Translations under genes and position numbers: made by a program | Shown: piece after piece, positions 24,101-33,283 of the stretch | Layout: each line of letters begins with the position of its first letter | Position numbering within the stretch: position 1 is the stretch's first letter | Origin: Antedon mediterranea | Lineage: Eukaryota > Echinodermata > Crinoidea > Comatulida > Antedonidae | Length of the DNA stretch: 64,000 nucleotides | Assembly (NCBI RefSeq): GCF_964355755.1 | Contig: NC_092678.1 | Location: 23,542,365-23,606,364, forward strand | Direction: 5' to 3' | Notes under the pieces: model-generated | What the model was told of the DNA's origin: nothing | What the model saw: the letters and a program-made list of their open reading frames with translations, nothing else | Database searches by the model: none

Positions 24101-26519
24101 AAAACATCTTGCATTCTAAAGCCTTGTCTACACTATCAAACTTTGTGACAAAAAATTTGATGTGCCAATATATGGACAAGATGATGTTACTGTATATCAC
24201 TACCTTATTTAGGCATATCACTCTTTTTTTGTCAAACTAGTTTGATAGTGTAGATAGAGCTTTACACACTTACCATTGTTTCATCTCCCTACATACACCC
24301 CCTGTTTTTCTCTAATCTCTTCTCATCAAAATAAGCTAAGCTCTTCCTATGCTTAGGCCTGCTTGCATGGTTTTCTCAAGACATTTACTGCATGATTGAA
24401 AATGTTCATCTGGTTTGTAGGTAATTATTGGTTTGGAAAAAAGAATATTTTCAAGATATTTACTGCATGAAGAAATGTTTAATACTAACAAAATAACGAT
24501 TTGATGTGATTGCAATTCTACAGTATTAACTGCTTGTTAATGTTATTTTAAATAAAATAATTTATTTTTTCAGATTCGAGATTTAAATGGTATTTCATTG
24601 CTTCTGGATAACTGCTCTATTGATCCTCACAACCCCTGTATCCTTCAATTTATTCCATCTTTAAGTGAACCCTTTTTTTAGAGATCTATGACGCAAATTC
24701 AGATACAATTTCTCTAATTTTTTCACTTATACTCTCTTGGTTTGTTGGTTTTTTTCCACACATAAAATAATTAGTTTCAAAGATACAGTATTATGATATC
24801 TTTAAGTATGAGAGCCAGGCACTGCTATGTATGATGATAATAATTAATTTTGAGCTAAAACCTTACTTGTATGTATTTGAAGTTGTCATCTACATGTCAG
24901 GGAGACACAATTAAAGATTAAATTATCATTATATTGTTTGGCGACCCCTCAGGGTCACTTCACCTCACCTCACCTTTTGGGATTTAGAAAGCTGTCCATT
25001 ATCCCCATTATTGCATTTTTTGTTTAAAAAACTTTTTTACAAACTTCTGCTATGAATATATAGATGACACTTAACAGATGTTAAAATAAAATACACATTT
25101 TTAAATTAATTTTAATTCCGAAAAATTTAATTCATTATATAGTTAAAATGTTATACATCTTTTCCACAAAATACTGCTTGCTTGCTATATAATCATAAAT
25201 GTATTAAACTACAAGTCATTTTTTTAATTAATTTATTTTAGAATTAATTTCAATTCCGAAAAATTGAATTCAATATATAGTTAAAATCTGATACATCTTT
25301 TCACAAACTATTGCTGGCTTGCTATTGTAAATATATGATCATAAATGTATTAAACTACAAAAATATTTTGAAATGAATTTGAATTTCAAGAAACTGTTGA
25401 TAGAAACATGCATTAGGTTGAAAGAAGACATTTCTTGCTGTCACTTTTAATATGTGTCGCTTTGGATTACATTTGTCACTCATTGTCACATTAGATATCA
25501 TTCAAGGTGATATCTGTTTAGTTCATGGCGATTTAATTTAATTTAAATTTTGAGGATATATTATTTATTTCTTTATTCATCATACTTTGCATGTTATGGA
25601 ACGAACACATTCACAAGTAACTTTAATTTAATTGTATTTAAAATGAATGCAATATAAAAAAACGAAAAAAAAAAATACCTCGATCCTCATATTTGAACCA
25701 GAAGTGATATGAAGTTAATTCTGTCTTGTTGAATACATTTTGTGTGTTAAAACGATTTAAAAATACAATATATTATACTATAGGCCTATATTTGTGGCTC
25801 AAGAACCTTCTTAATAAAACACACAACTGTTGTTGGTTATTTCGGACACCTGTTATAAGACCACGCCAAAATGATGTATCATTTATTTTTAGATTGGATA
25901 ATTCAAAGGAAAAAAAAATGTGTCTCAATTATGGAATTTGGCAATAAAAAGATTTTCAAAATTCAGAAATGTCTTTCAATGATACAGTAATAGATTACTT
26001 TAACCTTCAGTTTAATCTTTAGATTCAATTCAAAATAATTTTTTAATCAACAACAATGAAAATCTTAATCTTAATATCAGGTATATAGAGGCCCCTAATA
26101 TCAGTTCTATAAAGGACCCTGTAATATTATCTATAGAAAATGACCCCATAATATTTTTTTCTATAGAGGACCCAATAATATTAGTTCTAAGAGGACCCTA
26201 TCATTTTTTTTTAAATGAAAACATGCAAGGGTTAATCGTCTCTTAAGATGTTTAATAAAATAAAAATAATAACTATACATTATATTATATTTAATATTTT
26301 ATTTATACTTAAAATTTAATTCCTTAATTCAAGTAACTAGTTATAAGTCAATGGGCAACGTTGGCCATTCGTAACGTTTGTGAGAATAACTTGGAAAATC
26401 AACGTTTTATTGAAGAGATGAAAGTACAAGGTGTTGCCAGCAACTCTATGCTACAGGATATGGGGATTGAAACGGAACTACGAGATGGACAAGTATATGT
26501 TAAAACAAAATCAAAGTGA
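9105..26519 (+). CDS. ATXN10: Ataxin-10, complete
   Basis: Ataxin-10 is a cytoplasmic armadillo-like scaffold linked in vertebrates to neuronal survival, cytokinesis and ciliary signalling. Nine exons (9105-9190, 9572-9760, 10309-10485, 10739-10906, 11349-11652, 12049-12154, 15162-15319, 24574-24637, 26341-26519) total 1431 nt, 476 residues plus stop, against 475 in human, with every junction in frame. Recognised parts are ECLRCLRNACVEC near residue 80 and the conserved C-terminal domain from about residue 375: GFKRDLIRLVGNMCFRHKDN, then LNGISLLLDNC, then HNPFISQWATLAIRNVCEN. The middle is alpha-helical and diverged. Intron 7 is 9.3 kb and repeat-filled. The gene is divergent from HSD17B10 and convergent with Wnt7. 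The human intronic ATTCT repeat is not seen. Confidence 0.95.
9236..9510. repeat. CTAG/AGGCCT-rich low-complexity tract
   Basis: CTAGGCTAGGCCTAGAC and similar words fill ataxin-10 intron 1, mirroring the tract at 8430-8705 across the shared promoter. Confidence 0.7.
9572..9760 (+). CDS. ATXN10: ATXN10 exon 2
   Basis: Follows TTTAATTTCAG. It encodes ELLDPQHFVFLAKCLDKQYE and ECLRCLRNACVECQRNQNML, the best-conserved N-terminal segment of ataxin-10, and ends CTTTG|GTAAGG. Confidence 0.93.
9923..10180. mobile_element. Foldback MITE with GTATGACCCAC ends
   Basis: GTATGACCCACTATATGATG at the left pairs with CATACGACC..GTGGGTCATAC at the right. A second inner pair GGGTGCGTCA and TGACGCACCC continues the hairpin. 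It lies in ataxin-10 intron 2, with one copy in the window. Confidence 0.65.
10309..10485 (+). CDS. ATXN10: ATXN10 exon 3
   Basis: Follows TTTCTTTAG, phase 2 at both ends. It encodes CVKNIEKLIVMLTSHPEIKN, ALRCAVQVLSNAGSGN and IIWDAIFPETL, matching the human LQFLGNIASRN and WVHAFPELF region. Confidence 0.9.
10739..10906 (+). CDS. ATXN10: ATXN10 exon 4
   Basis: Follows CTTATGTCTTACAG, phase 2 at both ends. It encodes an armadillo-like helical stretch with YTCMLIYHSITSD and IPLVELILELS, ending GATTGGTG|GTAAG. Confidence 0.88.
11116..11275. mobile_element. Foldback MITE with AGTCAACCCTCCC ends
   Basis: AGTCAACCCTCCCA and TGGGAGAGTTGACT form inverted ends. Inside, GTCTGGTTTTCTGGAAAG and AAGTCTGGTTTTTAATAG are repeated. 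It lies in ataxin-10 intron 4. Confidence 0.6.
11349..11652 (+). CDS. ATXN10: ATXN10 exon 5
   Basis: The acceptor used must be TTTAAAG at 11348. The next AG (11355) would create a stop. It encodes LQILEELLKSPDLFLQCYGN, VTLLDITSALL and LAETFEMTLL, corresponding to human KSPELVQAMF and RVTLLDLMIAKI, and ends GAAATA|GTAAGT in phase 0. Confidence 0.88.
12049..12154 (+). CDS. ATXN10: ATXN10 exon 6
   Basis: Follows TTTGTTTTTTCAG. It encodes YMQIPLLLKVLCLATSN and NRTSLLVHAV, with one base left for Gly at GTAG|GTGAGT. Confidence 0.83.
13514..13610. mobile_element. MITE family A, copy 4 (right end missing)
   Basis: TAAGTTCTGTCTACACATCA, the core CCATATATGGACACGATGAT and CATCACACTTTTCTTTCAT are present; the right inverted end is absent. 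Confidence 0.75.
13757..13914. mobile_element. MITE family A, copy 5
   Basis: GGCTCTGTCCACACTATCAA at the left and TTTGATAGTGTAGACAGAGC at the right form a near-complete inverted pair flanked by TTAG and TTTAG. The CTACCATATTTGGG core segment is duplicated internally. Confidence 0.85.
14222..14342. mobile_element. MITE family A, copy 6 (left end decayed)
   Basis: CCAAATATGGTAGTGACATG, ATGACATCATCATGTTTATA and AAAGTTTGATAGTGTAGAAA are recognisable family A segments. Confidence 0.7.
15162..15319 (+). CDS. ATXN10: ATXN10 exon 7
   Basis: Follows CCCCTCACCAG. It encodes LLQSSHLVMSETE and GFKRDLIRLVGNMCFRHKDN, the opening of the conserved C-terminal domain, and ends AATAAG|GTAAGA in phase 0. Confidence 0.93.
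15334..15625. repeat. 46-bp minisatellite, about six copies
   Basis: CATGAGCAGTTACACTAATC..TTGCATGCTTGTTCACATGC repeats every 46 bp (CATGAG at 15334 and 15380). It begins 15 bp after the donor of ataxin-10 exon 7. It is rich in the palindromes GCATGC and CATGAGCA. Confidence 0.92.
15792..15976. mobile_element. MITE family B, copy 1
   Basis: About 185 bp with inverted ends TAAGCGTGGTTGCCACTAG and CTAGTGGGAACCAAGCTTTA. Inside are inverted GACGTAACGCAACGCAAG and GCGTTGCGTTTACGTCC and a CAATCACAAGCG hairpin. Flanking TTA-like sites suggest a PIF/Harbinger-type origin. It lies in ATXN10 intron 7. Confidence 0.85.
16125..16480. repeat. 27-bp minisatellite, about thirteen degenerate copies
   Basis: The unit AATCCTTATTAGGTAGCCAG plus TCTAGGC recurs with variants (GTAACCGT, GTAATCAG) across ATXN10 intron 7. 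Confidence 0.9.
17777..17907. mobile_element. Short relative of the 1450-2336 element
   Basis: TAGAACCCCTTTGGATACCC at the left, then CATATAAGGTGACACTTTGT, TGGGTACCAAAGG and CCTTGTATTAAA match the ends of the large element, without the tandem array. Confidence 0.55.
18714..18844. mobile_element. MITE family A, copy 7
   Basis: TTAAGCTCTGTCCACACAC at the left, AAATATGGTAGTGATATGAC and CCATATATGGACATATCAG inside, and TAGTGTAGACAGAGCTTTAG at the right. The right flank continues into a B-box-like GTGTTCAAATCC. Confidence 0.8.
20664..20742. repeat. 22-bp tandem repeat, about three and a half copies
   Basis: ATGAATGTCCATTTAAGAATCT repeats head to tail with single changes. Confidence 0.85.
21787..22112 (+). 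mobile_element. tRNA-derived SINE, full length
   Basis: The head resembles a class II (Leu/Ser) tRNA: A box TGGCCGAGCGGTTAAG at 21800-21815, B box GGTTCGAGTCT at 21855-21865, and paired GAGTGAGT and ACTCACTC stems. The body has GGATAAGGACTATAAACCGT and GTGTGCACTTTAAAGAACC, which look like a conserved SINE central domain shared by many invertebrates (the Nin-DC type is my guess). It ends in AAACAAACAAAACAAACAA. Two truncated relatives lie at 7951-8034 and 32362-32435. Confidence 0.85.
22387..22770 (+). mobile_element. LINE 3' fragment: reverse transcriptase C-terminus
   Basis: One open frame of about 125 codons encodes the region behind the polymerase core of a non-LTR retrotransposon: CEMWFLRRMMRIPWTDRVSN, RQMRFMGHVLRKGGLENLAL, GKIEGRRSRGRKR and ELWHNMIAKVS before TGA. 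It is cut off upstream by an in-frame stop near 22384. The uninterrupted frame suggests a fairly young, 5'-truncated insertion. GAGAGAGAG follows the stop. It lies in ATXN10 intron 7. Confidence 0.88.
24118..24264. mobile_element. MITE family A, copy 8
   Basis: CCTTGTCTACACTATCAAAC and CTAGTTTGATAGTGTAGATA with AGAGCTTTA form the ends; the core is CCAATATATGGACAAGATGA. It lies 310 bp before the small exon 8 of ATXN10. Confidence 0.85.
24574..24637 (+). CDS. ATXN10: ATXN10 exon 8 (64 bp)
   Basis: A very small exon after TTATTTTTTCAG encoding IRDLNGISLLLDNCSIDPHN and Pro, ending CCCCT|GTATCC. It matches human VNELDGIPLILDNC and supplies the piece missing between exons 7 and 9. It is too short to be found by length alone. 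Confidence 0.92.
25085..25365. repeat. Diverged tandem duplication, about 140 bp
   Basis: Both halves contain AATTCCGAAAAATT, ATATAGTTAAAAT, ATACATCTTTTC and ATCATAAATGTATTAAACTA in the same order, with small indels. It lies in ATXN10 intron 8. Confidence 0.8.
26085..26205. repeat. Degenerate tandem repeat, about 35-bp unit
   Basis: Four loose copies of AGGACCC..TAATATTA..TTCTATAG lie just upstream of the last ATXN10 exon. Confidence 0.7.
26341..26519 (+). CDS. ATXN10: ATXN10 exon 9 (C-terminus)
   Basis: Follows AAGTAACTAG; the split codon gives Phe. It encodes ISQWATLAIRNVCENN and a final ELRDGQVYVKTKSK before TGA at 26517-26519. Its 3' end was duplicated downstream. Confidence 0.94.
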
Positions 26520-26550
26520 TCTAATATAGCCTATTAAAACATCTCAAAAG

Positions 26551-26697
26551 TGTGGTCTGCAACTAAAGGATATGAATATTGAACTTAGAGATGGACAATA
26601 TGTTAAAACAAATCAAAGTAATATAATAGCCTATTAAAATATCTATAAAAAAATGGCCAGCAACTACAGGATGATAATTGAACTTAGAGATTGGTCA
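26551..26697 (+). pseudogene. Two decayed tandem copies of the ATXN10 exon 9 end
   Basis: GATATGAATATTGAACTTAG, AGATGGACAATATGTTAAAA and AATCAAAGTAATATAATAGC repeat the end of exon 9 and its 3' flank, which read GATATGGGGATTGAAACGG, AGATGGACAAGTATATG and AATCAAAGTGATCTAATATAGC. A third, shorter piece starts at 26654 with GGCCAGCAACTACAGGATG. Stops and indels show they are non-coding. Confidence 0.85.
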
Positions 26698-26737
26698 AAA
26701 TGAATTACGTTGCGCTTACGTCTTTGCGTTGCGTCTC

Positions 26738-26923
26738 TTAAAGCTTGGTTCCCACTAGAACGTAACGCAAGAACGTAAACGCAACGCAAGCGTTTTAACC
26801 AATGACAAGCGAAGTTATAGACAGTTAGCAATCACAAGCGAATAAGCCATCGCTTGTGATTGGTCAATTCACTTGCGTTGCGTTACGTCCCTGCGTTGCG
26901 CCGCTAGTGGGAACCACGCTTTA
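26738..26923. mobile_element. MITE family B, copy 2
   Basis: AAGCTTGGTTCCCACTAG at the left and CTAGTGGGAACCACGCTTTA at the right, opposite in orientation to the 15.8 kb copy, with TTA at both flanks. Partial extra family sequence (TTGCGTTGCGTCTC) precedes it. Confidence 0.88.
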
Positions 26924-27204
26924 GGGAACTAAGCATTATAGTGTTGAACAACATGATTTGATAACTACAATCTCGTAAATGAAGGCTGTTTTAATAAGCG
27001 GTCCTGTAAATTAGGGACAAACCTCGATTCAGAAACCTTGGCATTATAGAATGTTTAACTTGCAGAGAACCGTTAATTGTAATTTTTAATATCATTTTCC
27101 TTTTTAACCTAAATTTATTTCCGTCTGTTTTAAATACATTAAAAAAAAATGTGACCTGGAAATTAGTTTTTGTTTAATTTCATTTAAAATTAAAAACATG
27201 TGTT

Positions 27205-27460
27205 ATTTGAAAATAAATGTTGTAAATTATTTAGAATTCGTAAAGTTTCCTTATTACTTTGGCTCAATATTCACAAAAAAATGGAAAAAAGAAAGAAAAG
27301 AGAGATTTAATTTCATCAAAATCGTTATGTTGAAAAATTTGAAACTAAATGTTGTAAAATATTTAGAATTCGTCAGGTTCCTTCTTATTACTTTGGCTCA
27401 ATATACACCAAAAAAAAAAAAGGGAAAAAAGAAAGAAAAGAGAAATTTGATTTCATGATT
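27205..27460. repeat. Tandem duplication, about 130 bp
   Basis: TTTAGAATTCGT, TTATTACTTTGGCTCAATAT and GAAAAAAGAAAGAAAAGAGA occur in the same order in both halves. Confidence 0.85.
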
Positions 27461-27859
27461 TTATATACAATTTTATTTACGTCTGCTTTGCAGTAATTTC
27501 ATAATACATTATTTCATAAGATATAAATTAGCAGTCCATATATACACTAGGTTATCTTTACTCATTCAATGGAAGCCTTTACATCCAGTAGTCTACTGGA
27601 TATGCAAAATATATACATTATCCTATATTTACACACTAATATTAATATACTTTATAAATAGAATTTCTCTCTACATAGGTCAAAGGTCGAATGTTGTTTT
27701 GGTCAGTCCTTCATTTTGTTCATTTATAATCATAAATGTCCTCATTTGCATTTTAAATTCATCATTTGAACAACCTCCGTTTCCACTTTTTTTTTAGATG
27801 CATATTATTCCATGTTGTGAAAGCTATGTTCTTTGTGCTTTGTGTATTTGCGTTTGCAT

Positions 27860-28007
27860 TAATCTGCGTTCACATTGAGTCCGGATTCGTTCCGGTTTTG
27901 TACGGAATTCGTCACTTTTTTCAAAATCCAGAATGCGTCAATGCGAACAACCTTTTCCCATTTGTATCCGGCCACCGGATTCGAGGTCTCAATGTGAACA
28001 CAGCTTA
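27860..28007. mobile_element. Foldback MITE with GTTCACATTGAG ends
   Basis: TGCGTTCACATTGAGTCCGG at the left and GAGGTCTCAATGTGAACACA at the right are inverted, flanked by TTA on both sides. CGGATTCG occurs inverted within. It ends 50 bp beyond the Wnt7 stop codon, so it is probably transcribed in the Wnt7 3' untranslated region. Confidence 0.75.
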
Positions 28008-28056
28008 ACGGCCCTTGTTCTTACCCATCGTGTGGACAGAGATGATGTCGAGTGGA

Positions 28057-28539
28057 TCACTTGCATGTGAATTCTTCAGTTCTTTCGCTACATTCATTAC
28101 ACTTTACGTAACAACACCAGAAGAACTTACAATTGCATTGCCATTTTTTCGTATACTGATGCGTGTTATATCCCCTTCCACAACACAACAAATTACAACT
28201 GTCGCTAGTATCCGTAGCAGTTCTGTTGCACACTCGCCCGGTCGTTCCCAGGCTTCCCTCTTTACGATTATTCTCGCAGAAATTAGGCGATTTATGAAGG
28301 AACACCATGTCCAATTTACGTGGCTTTTCAAACCGACTTGAGCTTCTTATCTGTAAAAATGCTGGTAACTGTGTTTTACGAGATCGAACTGGTTCCACGT
28401 GTTTTGACTTCCAGAACCTGTCTTTTAACTTGTTTCCGATGATTCTGAATTGTGGTAATGTTGTCCAACACGTCTTCGTTGTACACGATCCAGATGCACC
28501 ATGGCATTTGCATTCTGTTTTGATGCTGTTCTTAAGAAT
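28057..28539 (-). CDS. WNT7: Wnt7 exon 4 (lipidation loop and C-terminal cysteine domain)
   Basis: Starts [19 protein letters not shown] and continues [59 protein letters not shown] and [14 protein letters not shown] is at 28057-28059. Confidence 0.97.
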   Translation of the reverse strand: MLKNSIKTECKCHGASGSCTTKTCWTTLPQFRIIGNKLKDRFWKSKHVEPVRSRKTQLPAFLQIRSSSRFEKPRKLDMVFLHKSPNFCENNRKEGSLGTTGRVCNRTATDTSDSCNLLCCGRGYNTHQYTKKWQCNCKFFWCCYVKCNECSERTEEFTCK

Positions 28540-31500
28540 CTAAAATCGAAATAAAAAGTGAAATTAAGTATAGGCTATGTATGTTCATATTTATTTCGAC
28601 AAAGAAGATAAATAATATATAATTGTTACAGTATAAATTGGGAAATCTCACTGCTTTAAGAATCAATGTAAAAACGGATCCCCGTGCACCAGAAAATAAG
28701 AAACTGGCTAACGCCAAGTCAATAGACTCATGCAGGATTTGTCGCGATATACCTGGGTCACGTCTATTTAAGAAATAAATTTAGGTTTATCCTGGAGTCA
28801 AAGCAGAATCCATAGGATAGGCCTATACTAGATTGGGACTATAAATAATTTAAACTCCTACAAGTGCATAGCGTATTTAAGAACCGGGCAAATAGTATTA
28901 ACTTATTACGTACGTTACGTCCAACGTTATTGTTATGTAGGTTCATCAATGATCTTGCTGTCCTGCTTTTTTCTCTGGCATCCACAAACAACTTTGATAA
29001 TCGAATACCATAGTTAATATCTGCACTACACCCTCCCCACATCCAGCCACCGTCCATTAGGACGCCTGTCTCTTTACTTCGGTCGCAGCTACAATTCGTC
29101 ATGTTCCCTTGACTACACGCCTGCGTAATGGCGAAAGTTACGCCTGCTGAACTGATGGCGTATTGGTAGGCGGCTTCTTTGTAGCCTATTTGGAAGATAA
29201 AATGTATTTATAATCCTACATATTATGATCATACATTATGCAAACATCATTTGACTAAAGCTTTCCACTAGGGCGCAACACACGTCAAGGACGTAACGCA
29301 ACGCAAGTACGTGAGTTGACCAAGTACGCGTTGCGTCATACGTCTTTGTCGTTCGTTGCTGGAAACTAAGTGTACGTTAACATTTAAACTTGTATAGACT
29401 TTATCCAAAAATAGTTGGTGATTTGCGCAATAAAAATAACGTTATTCATGCAGAATTTCAAACTTTTCAACCTAGGCTTTTATTTCACGTTTAACTAATA
29501 TCTTAACATAGGCTTTAATGTCAACTCGAATCGGGATCAGTTCACCCTAGGGAGGTGCTAATATGTTTGGGAACATTCCGACTAAACCCCACTAAACGTC
29601 GCCGTCCAGGCACTCTGATTATTTTCTCTCTAAATTCGTCTTGTTCATTAAATGCAATTTTTGATGTTTTTCATCGTACAATTTTGCCCGAAGGGACATT
29701 AGATTTGTCTTGGGTCTCGACAGAGTTAGACGAAATTTGTCAACATAACTTTCTGACAAGGAAAGTTAATATCATCCACAAATTTTAACAGTATTTATTA
29801 CAATAGGTCAACAAACTCCGAGGATAATGAAGACGTCTAGAACCGAATCACGCTTAAAATAAAAGTATACATTAAACAAAAAAGACTGGTTGGAAGTCAT
29901 CAACACTTTTTTTTATTCAAACAGTACATTATGCCTACGGTCTTTAGTCAAAAACGATAAACAACCACATAGATGTTGGTGTATTTAGAATTGTTGTCTC
30001 ATTTTAAGAATAAACTGTAGGGGCCGAACGTGTAAGTTCATTATAAAATGCATACCTCTTTTCGCTGCGATCATTATTTTGGCATTTGCACGCAACGTAA
30101 CAGGACCACAATGCGCAAATTTGACCAATCACAACAGCGCATCGGCGGATCAAATTGTCGCTTGCTATTGGTCAAATTACTTGTGTTGCGGTTGCGCGTT
30201 CATGCGTTACGTCATGGCTAATGTTTTAAGGATAAAGTGTGTCCACACCCTGTTTAATTTTTTTTGAAATGTGTGAATCACGTGAAATACATTAAATCTG
30301 ACTTGAAGCTTAATTATTAAGCTTAAAAGAGCGTTTTTGGCAACTTAAGTAGGATTTTTCTAATTTGTTACGGTTGATTAAATCTGGTTTGAGGTACAAC
30401 ACAATCTGTATTCTCATCATGACCCTAACTAAAAATGTTTCAAATGTTAAGAAAAAATATATGATTAATTTGAAAAAAATGATTAGTCACATCCGTTACC
30501 CTGGATTAATGCTTCTTATGTAATGTTTAACACATTTTACCTCCCTCAAAGAACATTAGTTTACCACGTGGTACAATTGATATGACCTTTACTTGACCTT
30601 ATGTAGGCCTATATGAACTGGTAACTGTCCAATGATGACAATTTGGTTAATATCTATATTGCAACTTTTGATAAATTTTTGGTTATATACCGTATTTGAA
30701 ATTACATTTTAGAACATTTTAAAATTGATGATTTTCAATGATCATTCGACCTTGATTCGTCAATGACATTTAGAACGCGCGCGCGCGTAAAAATCATGAT
30801 AATCATTATTTTCTTATTCATTAATGTTCTTCCGTCGCACAGTAATGTTCTTTAAAAAAAAACTTTCTATTTACCCTGGATTCAGTAAAATGATTTTTAA
30901 TTGGTAGAACGTGGAAGGCAGTTCACATGTTCATAACGTGTGGTGAGTCCACAGGGATACTTAATGTTCTGCTTCGTTGACTAAGTCACAATGTCCCTTC
31001 CCAATACATCCACATGACGTTAGACGTAGGATGGCATTTGCTATTACAATATAGTTCATAGTAATCGTTATAATATTCTTGGAATCGAATTGTATTGTTT
31101 TCTATATTTGAACTCATCTTTTTATTCATTCATTCATTTGCTTTAATTCGATTAGTACATCATCATCCATATTATACAAAACATACACACAACAAAAAGA
31201 GAGCAAATATCATCAGGAAAGTAACAATAGCAACTTCCACAAAAACAACCTAAAATATCCTAAAAAAACTATTTACACCAACGCTGATGATGCAGGTTGG
31301 ATTGTGGAAGTACATTAACTATGGTTTTAAACAGACTATATTAGAACTGTCATGAATTCTGTTCTTAAACTACGAATGGAGTTCCTTAAATATTCATAAA
31401 ATGAGGGAACGTTTTATTGTAGTTTTATACCATTTAAAAAAATGTCATACATTTTATGTGCAATAATTGCTTGTCATCTTTTTCTTCTTGTCTTGTATAC

Positions 31501-33283
31501 ATATTTTTGACAATGATTTTTACCAAATAATATGAATGAAAGAAGTAGTCTAGTTAACGTATGAAAACAAGCGCATCTTCATTTTCCATATTTTTGTTTA
31601 CATACTGAATTATTGAAACATGTGTTTATGATAAGTCAGTAATATATATAACTTATACTCATGTTTATACCCTGTTAAGTCTCCGTATGTCTATTTCCAA
31701 GTCTGTGTATTAATACAACCAAGATAATATCACTAGTAAATCCAGGTTTAATCCTTCGTAATTCAATTGGATTTAAACGTAAAGTCTTGAAAAACAAACT
31801 TATCCGATCACATTAATACCGTACCACAAATAACTATTCTAATAGTAATCAGATGTTTTTAAAAGGTAACTGTATGTTTACAATATTCATAACAAATATT
31901 GTTATACTTCTAATGATGGATTTAGTGAAGGTAAACTTATTGTTACTCAACTGAGTTTGCAGTTTGTATTTTCTACGGCTAGACTGCAATTGTGCTGGAT
32001 ATTAATTAGACTTGTTGTTAAACATGATGAAATTGTCAATTTTAATAGAAAGAACTTGATAGATTATCACACTTAAATGTGTATCTTATAAGTAGCTTAT
32101 TGTCAGACTGTATCTAATTTCTTTCCATTATCATATGAAAACACCATGATACAGCACCATAGACTATACCCTCACCTTACATGATACAGGCCTCACATGT
32201 GAGACACATAAGATGATGTATTACTGAATGTTCCTATTTATTTATTTTACCTTATTTATAGAAGGTGACCCTAAACAGCGTATGCTGACAACCAAGGGGC
32301 TCTCTTGATGGGTGTGACAGTGGATGTGTGCATATGTGTGCGACAGTGGATGTGTGCATATGTGTGCATACTAGTACACCGGGGTAACCCCCTACTCGTC
32401 TCGAAAGATGTACTAGGTTCTTTAAAGTGCACATGAGCTATAATAAAGTAGTTTTAAAATGTTCTTACCGACTGGAAGTTCGTAGCCGAACAATGACCGT
32501 TTATCACCGACTATCGTACAGTTCCACCGGCCATTGCTGAACTGGTACTCACACTCTGTCTTCCCTATTTTGATACCTTCGGTGATGGCCACTATTGCAT
32601 CTGGACGACTTTGACATATGTTTTTCTGTCGTTCATCTAATCCTGGTATCCTATCACATATTATATTTGCACCCAATGCCACTACAGATGACAAGGCCCT
32701 GTAAGATAATGTTATTTTATTTAATTATTATGATATTGAAAGCATTGCACCGAATATATTACAACGTTGTTTCAATTGACATAAGCAAGGTCATATAACA
32801 AGAGTGTGTGTGAAACGTAGGATTCGAACCCAAATCCCTGTGTCAAAATAATTTAATATCGTCACAGTTTAGACAATATGACCGTCACAAACAGACAAAT
32901 GAACAAAAACATTAGACAAGGCAACATTATGATAAAAACAAAGCAATGTACAGTATGCCTATAAAGTTCTGTTTCCACAAAAAAAAAGGTTTCTTTATAA
33001 CAGTCGGTTTCCAGGTAAAAAGTGAAATTCAGTCATGATAAAATCTGTTCAGGCTATAGGTACTTTTGATTCCAGGTGAATAAACTGCTGAGCTGTAGAC
33101 AATACCATTTTGGTTGTCGGTTCTATAGGCAAACTTGTTCTCAGGTCCGTAATCCCAATTTATCATCTGTTGATTAGTAATTGTATTCCGATCTCTTCTC
33201 TGCTTGAAGTTGAGTAAATTGAATTACCTTGAGCGACCGATAACAGTCAATAATAACACTATTATCCTGCCTTTACTCTTCAT
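28057..33283 (-). CDS. WNT7: Wnt7 secreted signalling protein, complete
   Basis: Wnt7 is a secreted, lipid-modified, cysteine-rich ligand for Frizzled receptors. Four exons (33228-33283, 32469-32698, 28914-29185, 28057-28539) total 1041 nt, 346 residues plus stop, against 349 in human Wnt7a/b. Seen in order: a hydrophobic signal start [29 protein letters not shown], the glycosylation-type site [38 protein letters not shown], the CHGASGSC loop with the serine (Ser202) that Porcupine lipidates, HVEPVRS, and a tail with [20 protein letters not shown] and [23 protein letters not shown] and CSERTE are specific to Wnt7 among Wnts. The next gene upstream on the same strand is Wnt5. Confidence 0.97.
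28914..29185 (-). CDS. WNT7: Wnt7 exon 3
   Basis: Encodes [50 protein letters not shown] and [12 protein letters not shown], ending at AAC|GTACGT in phase 0, the usual Wnt intron position. The common NEAGR motif reads NNVGR here. Confidence 0.94.
29262..29377. mobile_element. MITE family B, diverged copy
   Basis: AAAGCTTTCCACTAGG, AAGGACGTAACGCAACGCAA and GCGTTGCGTCATACGTC are family B words in the family order, with the central CAATCACA hairpin lost. It lies in Wnt7 intron 2. Confidence 0.6.
30080..30230. mobile_element. Foldback element related to MITE family B
   Basis: GCACGCAACGTAACAGGACC, TTTGACCAATCACAACAGCG and TTGCTATTGGTCAAATTACT form a hairpin with the B-family CAATCACA and ACGTAAC words, but the terminal TGGTTCCCACTAG is missing. 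Confidence 0.5.
32362..32435 (-). mobile_element. SINE tail fragment beside Wnt7 exon 2
   Basis: TAGTACACCGGGGTAACCCC, CCTACTCGTCTCGAAAGATG and GTTCTTTAAAGTGCAC are the reverse complement of the body of the SINE at 21787-22112. It ends 34 bp from the donor of Wnt7 exon 2. Confidence 0.82.
32469..32698 (-). CDS. WNT7: Wnt7 exon 2
   Basis: Follows ATTATCTTACAG. It encodes [34 protein letters not shown] and [13 protein letters not shown], ending with one base of Gly at GTCG|GTAAGA. Confidence 0.95.
33228..33283 (-). CDS. WNT7: Wnt7 exon 1 (signal peptide)
   Basis: ATG at 33283-33281 opens [18 protein letters not shown], a basic then hydrophobic signal start, and ends TCAAG|GTAATT in phase 2. 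It is chosen because the join makes Arg-Ala-Leu before SSVVALG, as in vertebrate Wnt7. Confidence 0.82.

Larger units (their letters stand above)
15320..24573. other. ATXN10 intron 7 (9.3 kb)
   Basis: It holds minisatellites, MITEs A and B, a SINE, a LINE fragment and one unassigned exon-like frame near 17.3 kb. I recognise no nested gene. Confidence 0.7.
26924..28056. other. Region between ATXN10 and Wnt7 (convergent genes)
   Basis: It holds a tandem duplication and a foldback element next to the Wnt7 stop codon. I see no gene. Confidence 0.6.
29186..32468. other. Wnt7 intron 2 (3.3 kb)
   Basis: AT-rich sequence with diverged MITEs near 29.3 and 30.1 kb, a (CG)n run at 30777-30787 and a SINE fragment near the end. 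No exon is recognised. Confidence 0.7.

Noticed and set aside
28015-28543. Plus-strand frames over 28.0-28.5 kb
   Set aside because: Antisense shadows of Wnt7 exon 4, which has unmistakable Wnt cysteine motifs on the - strand.
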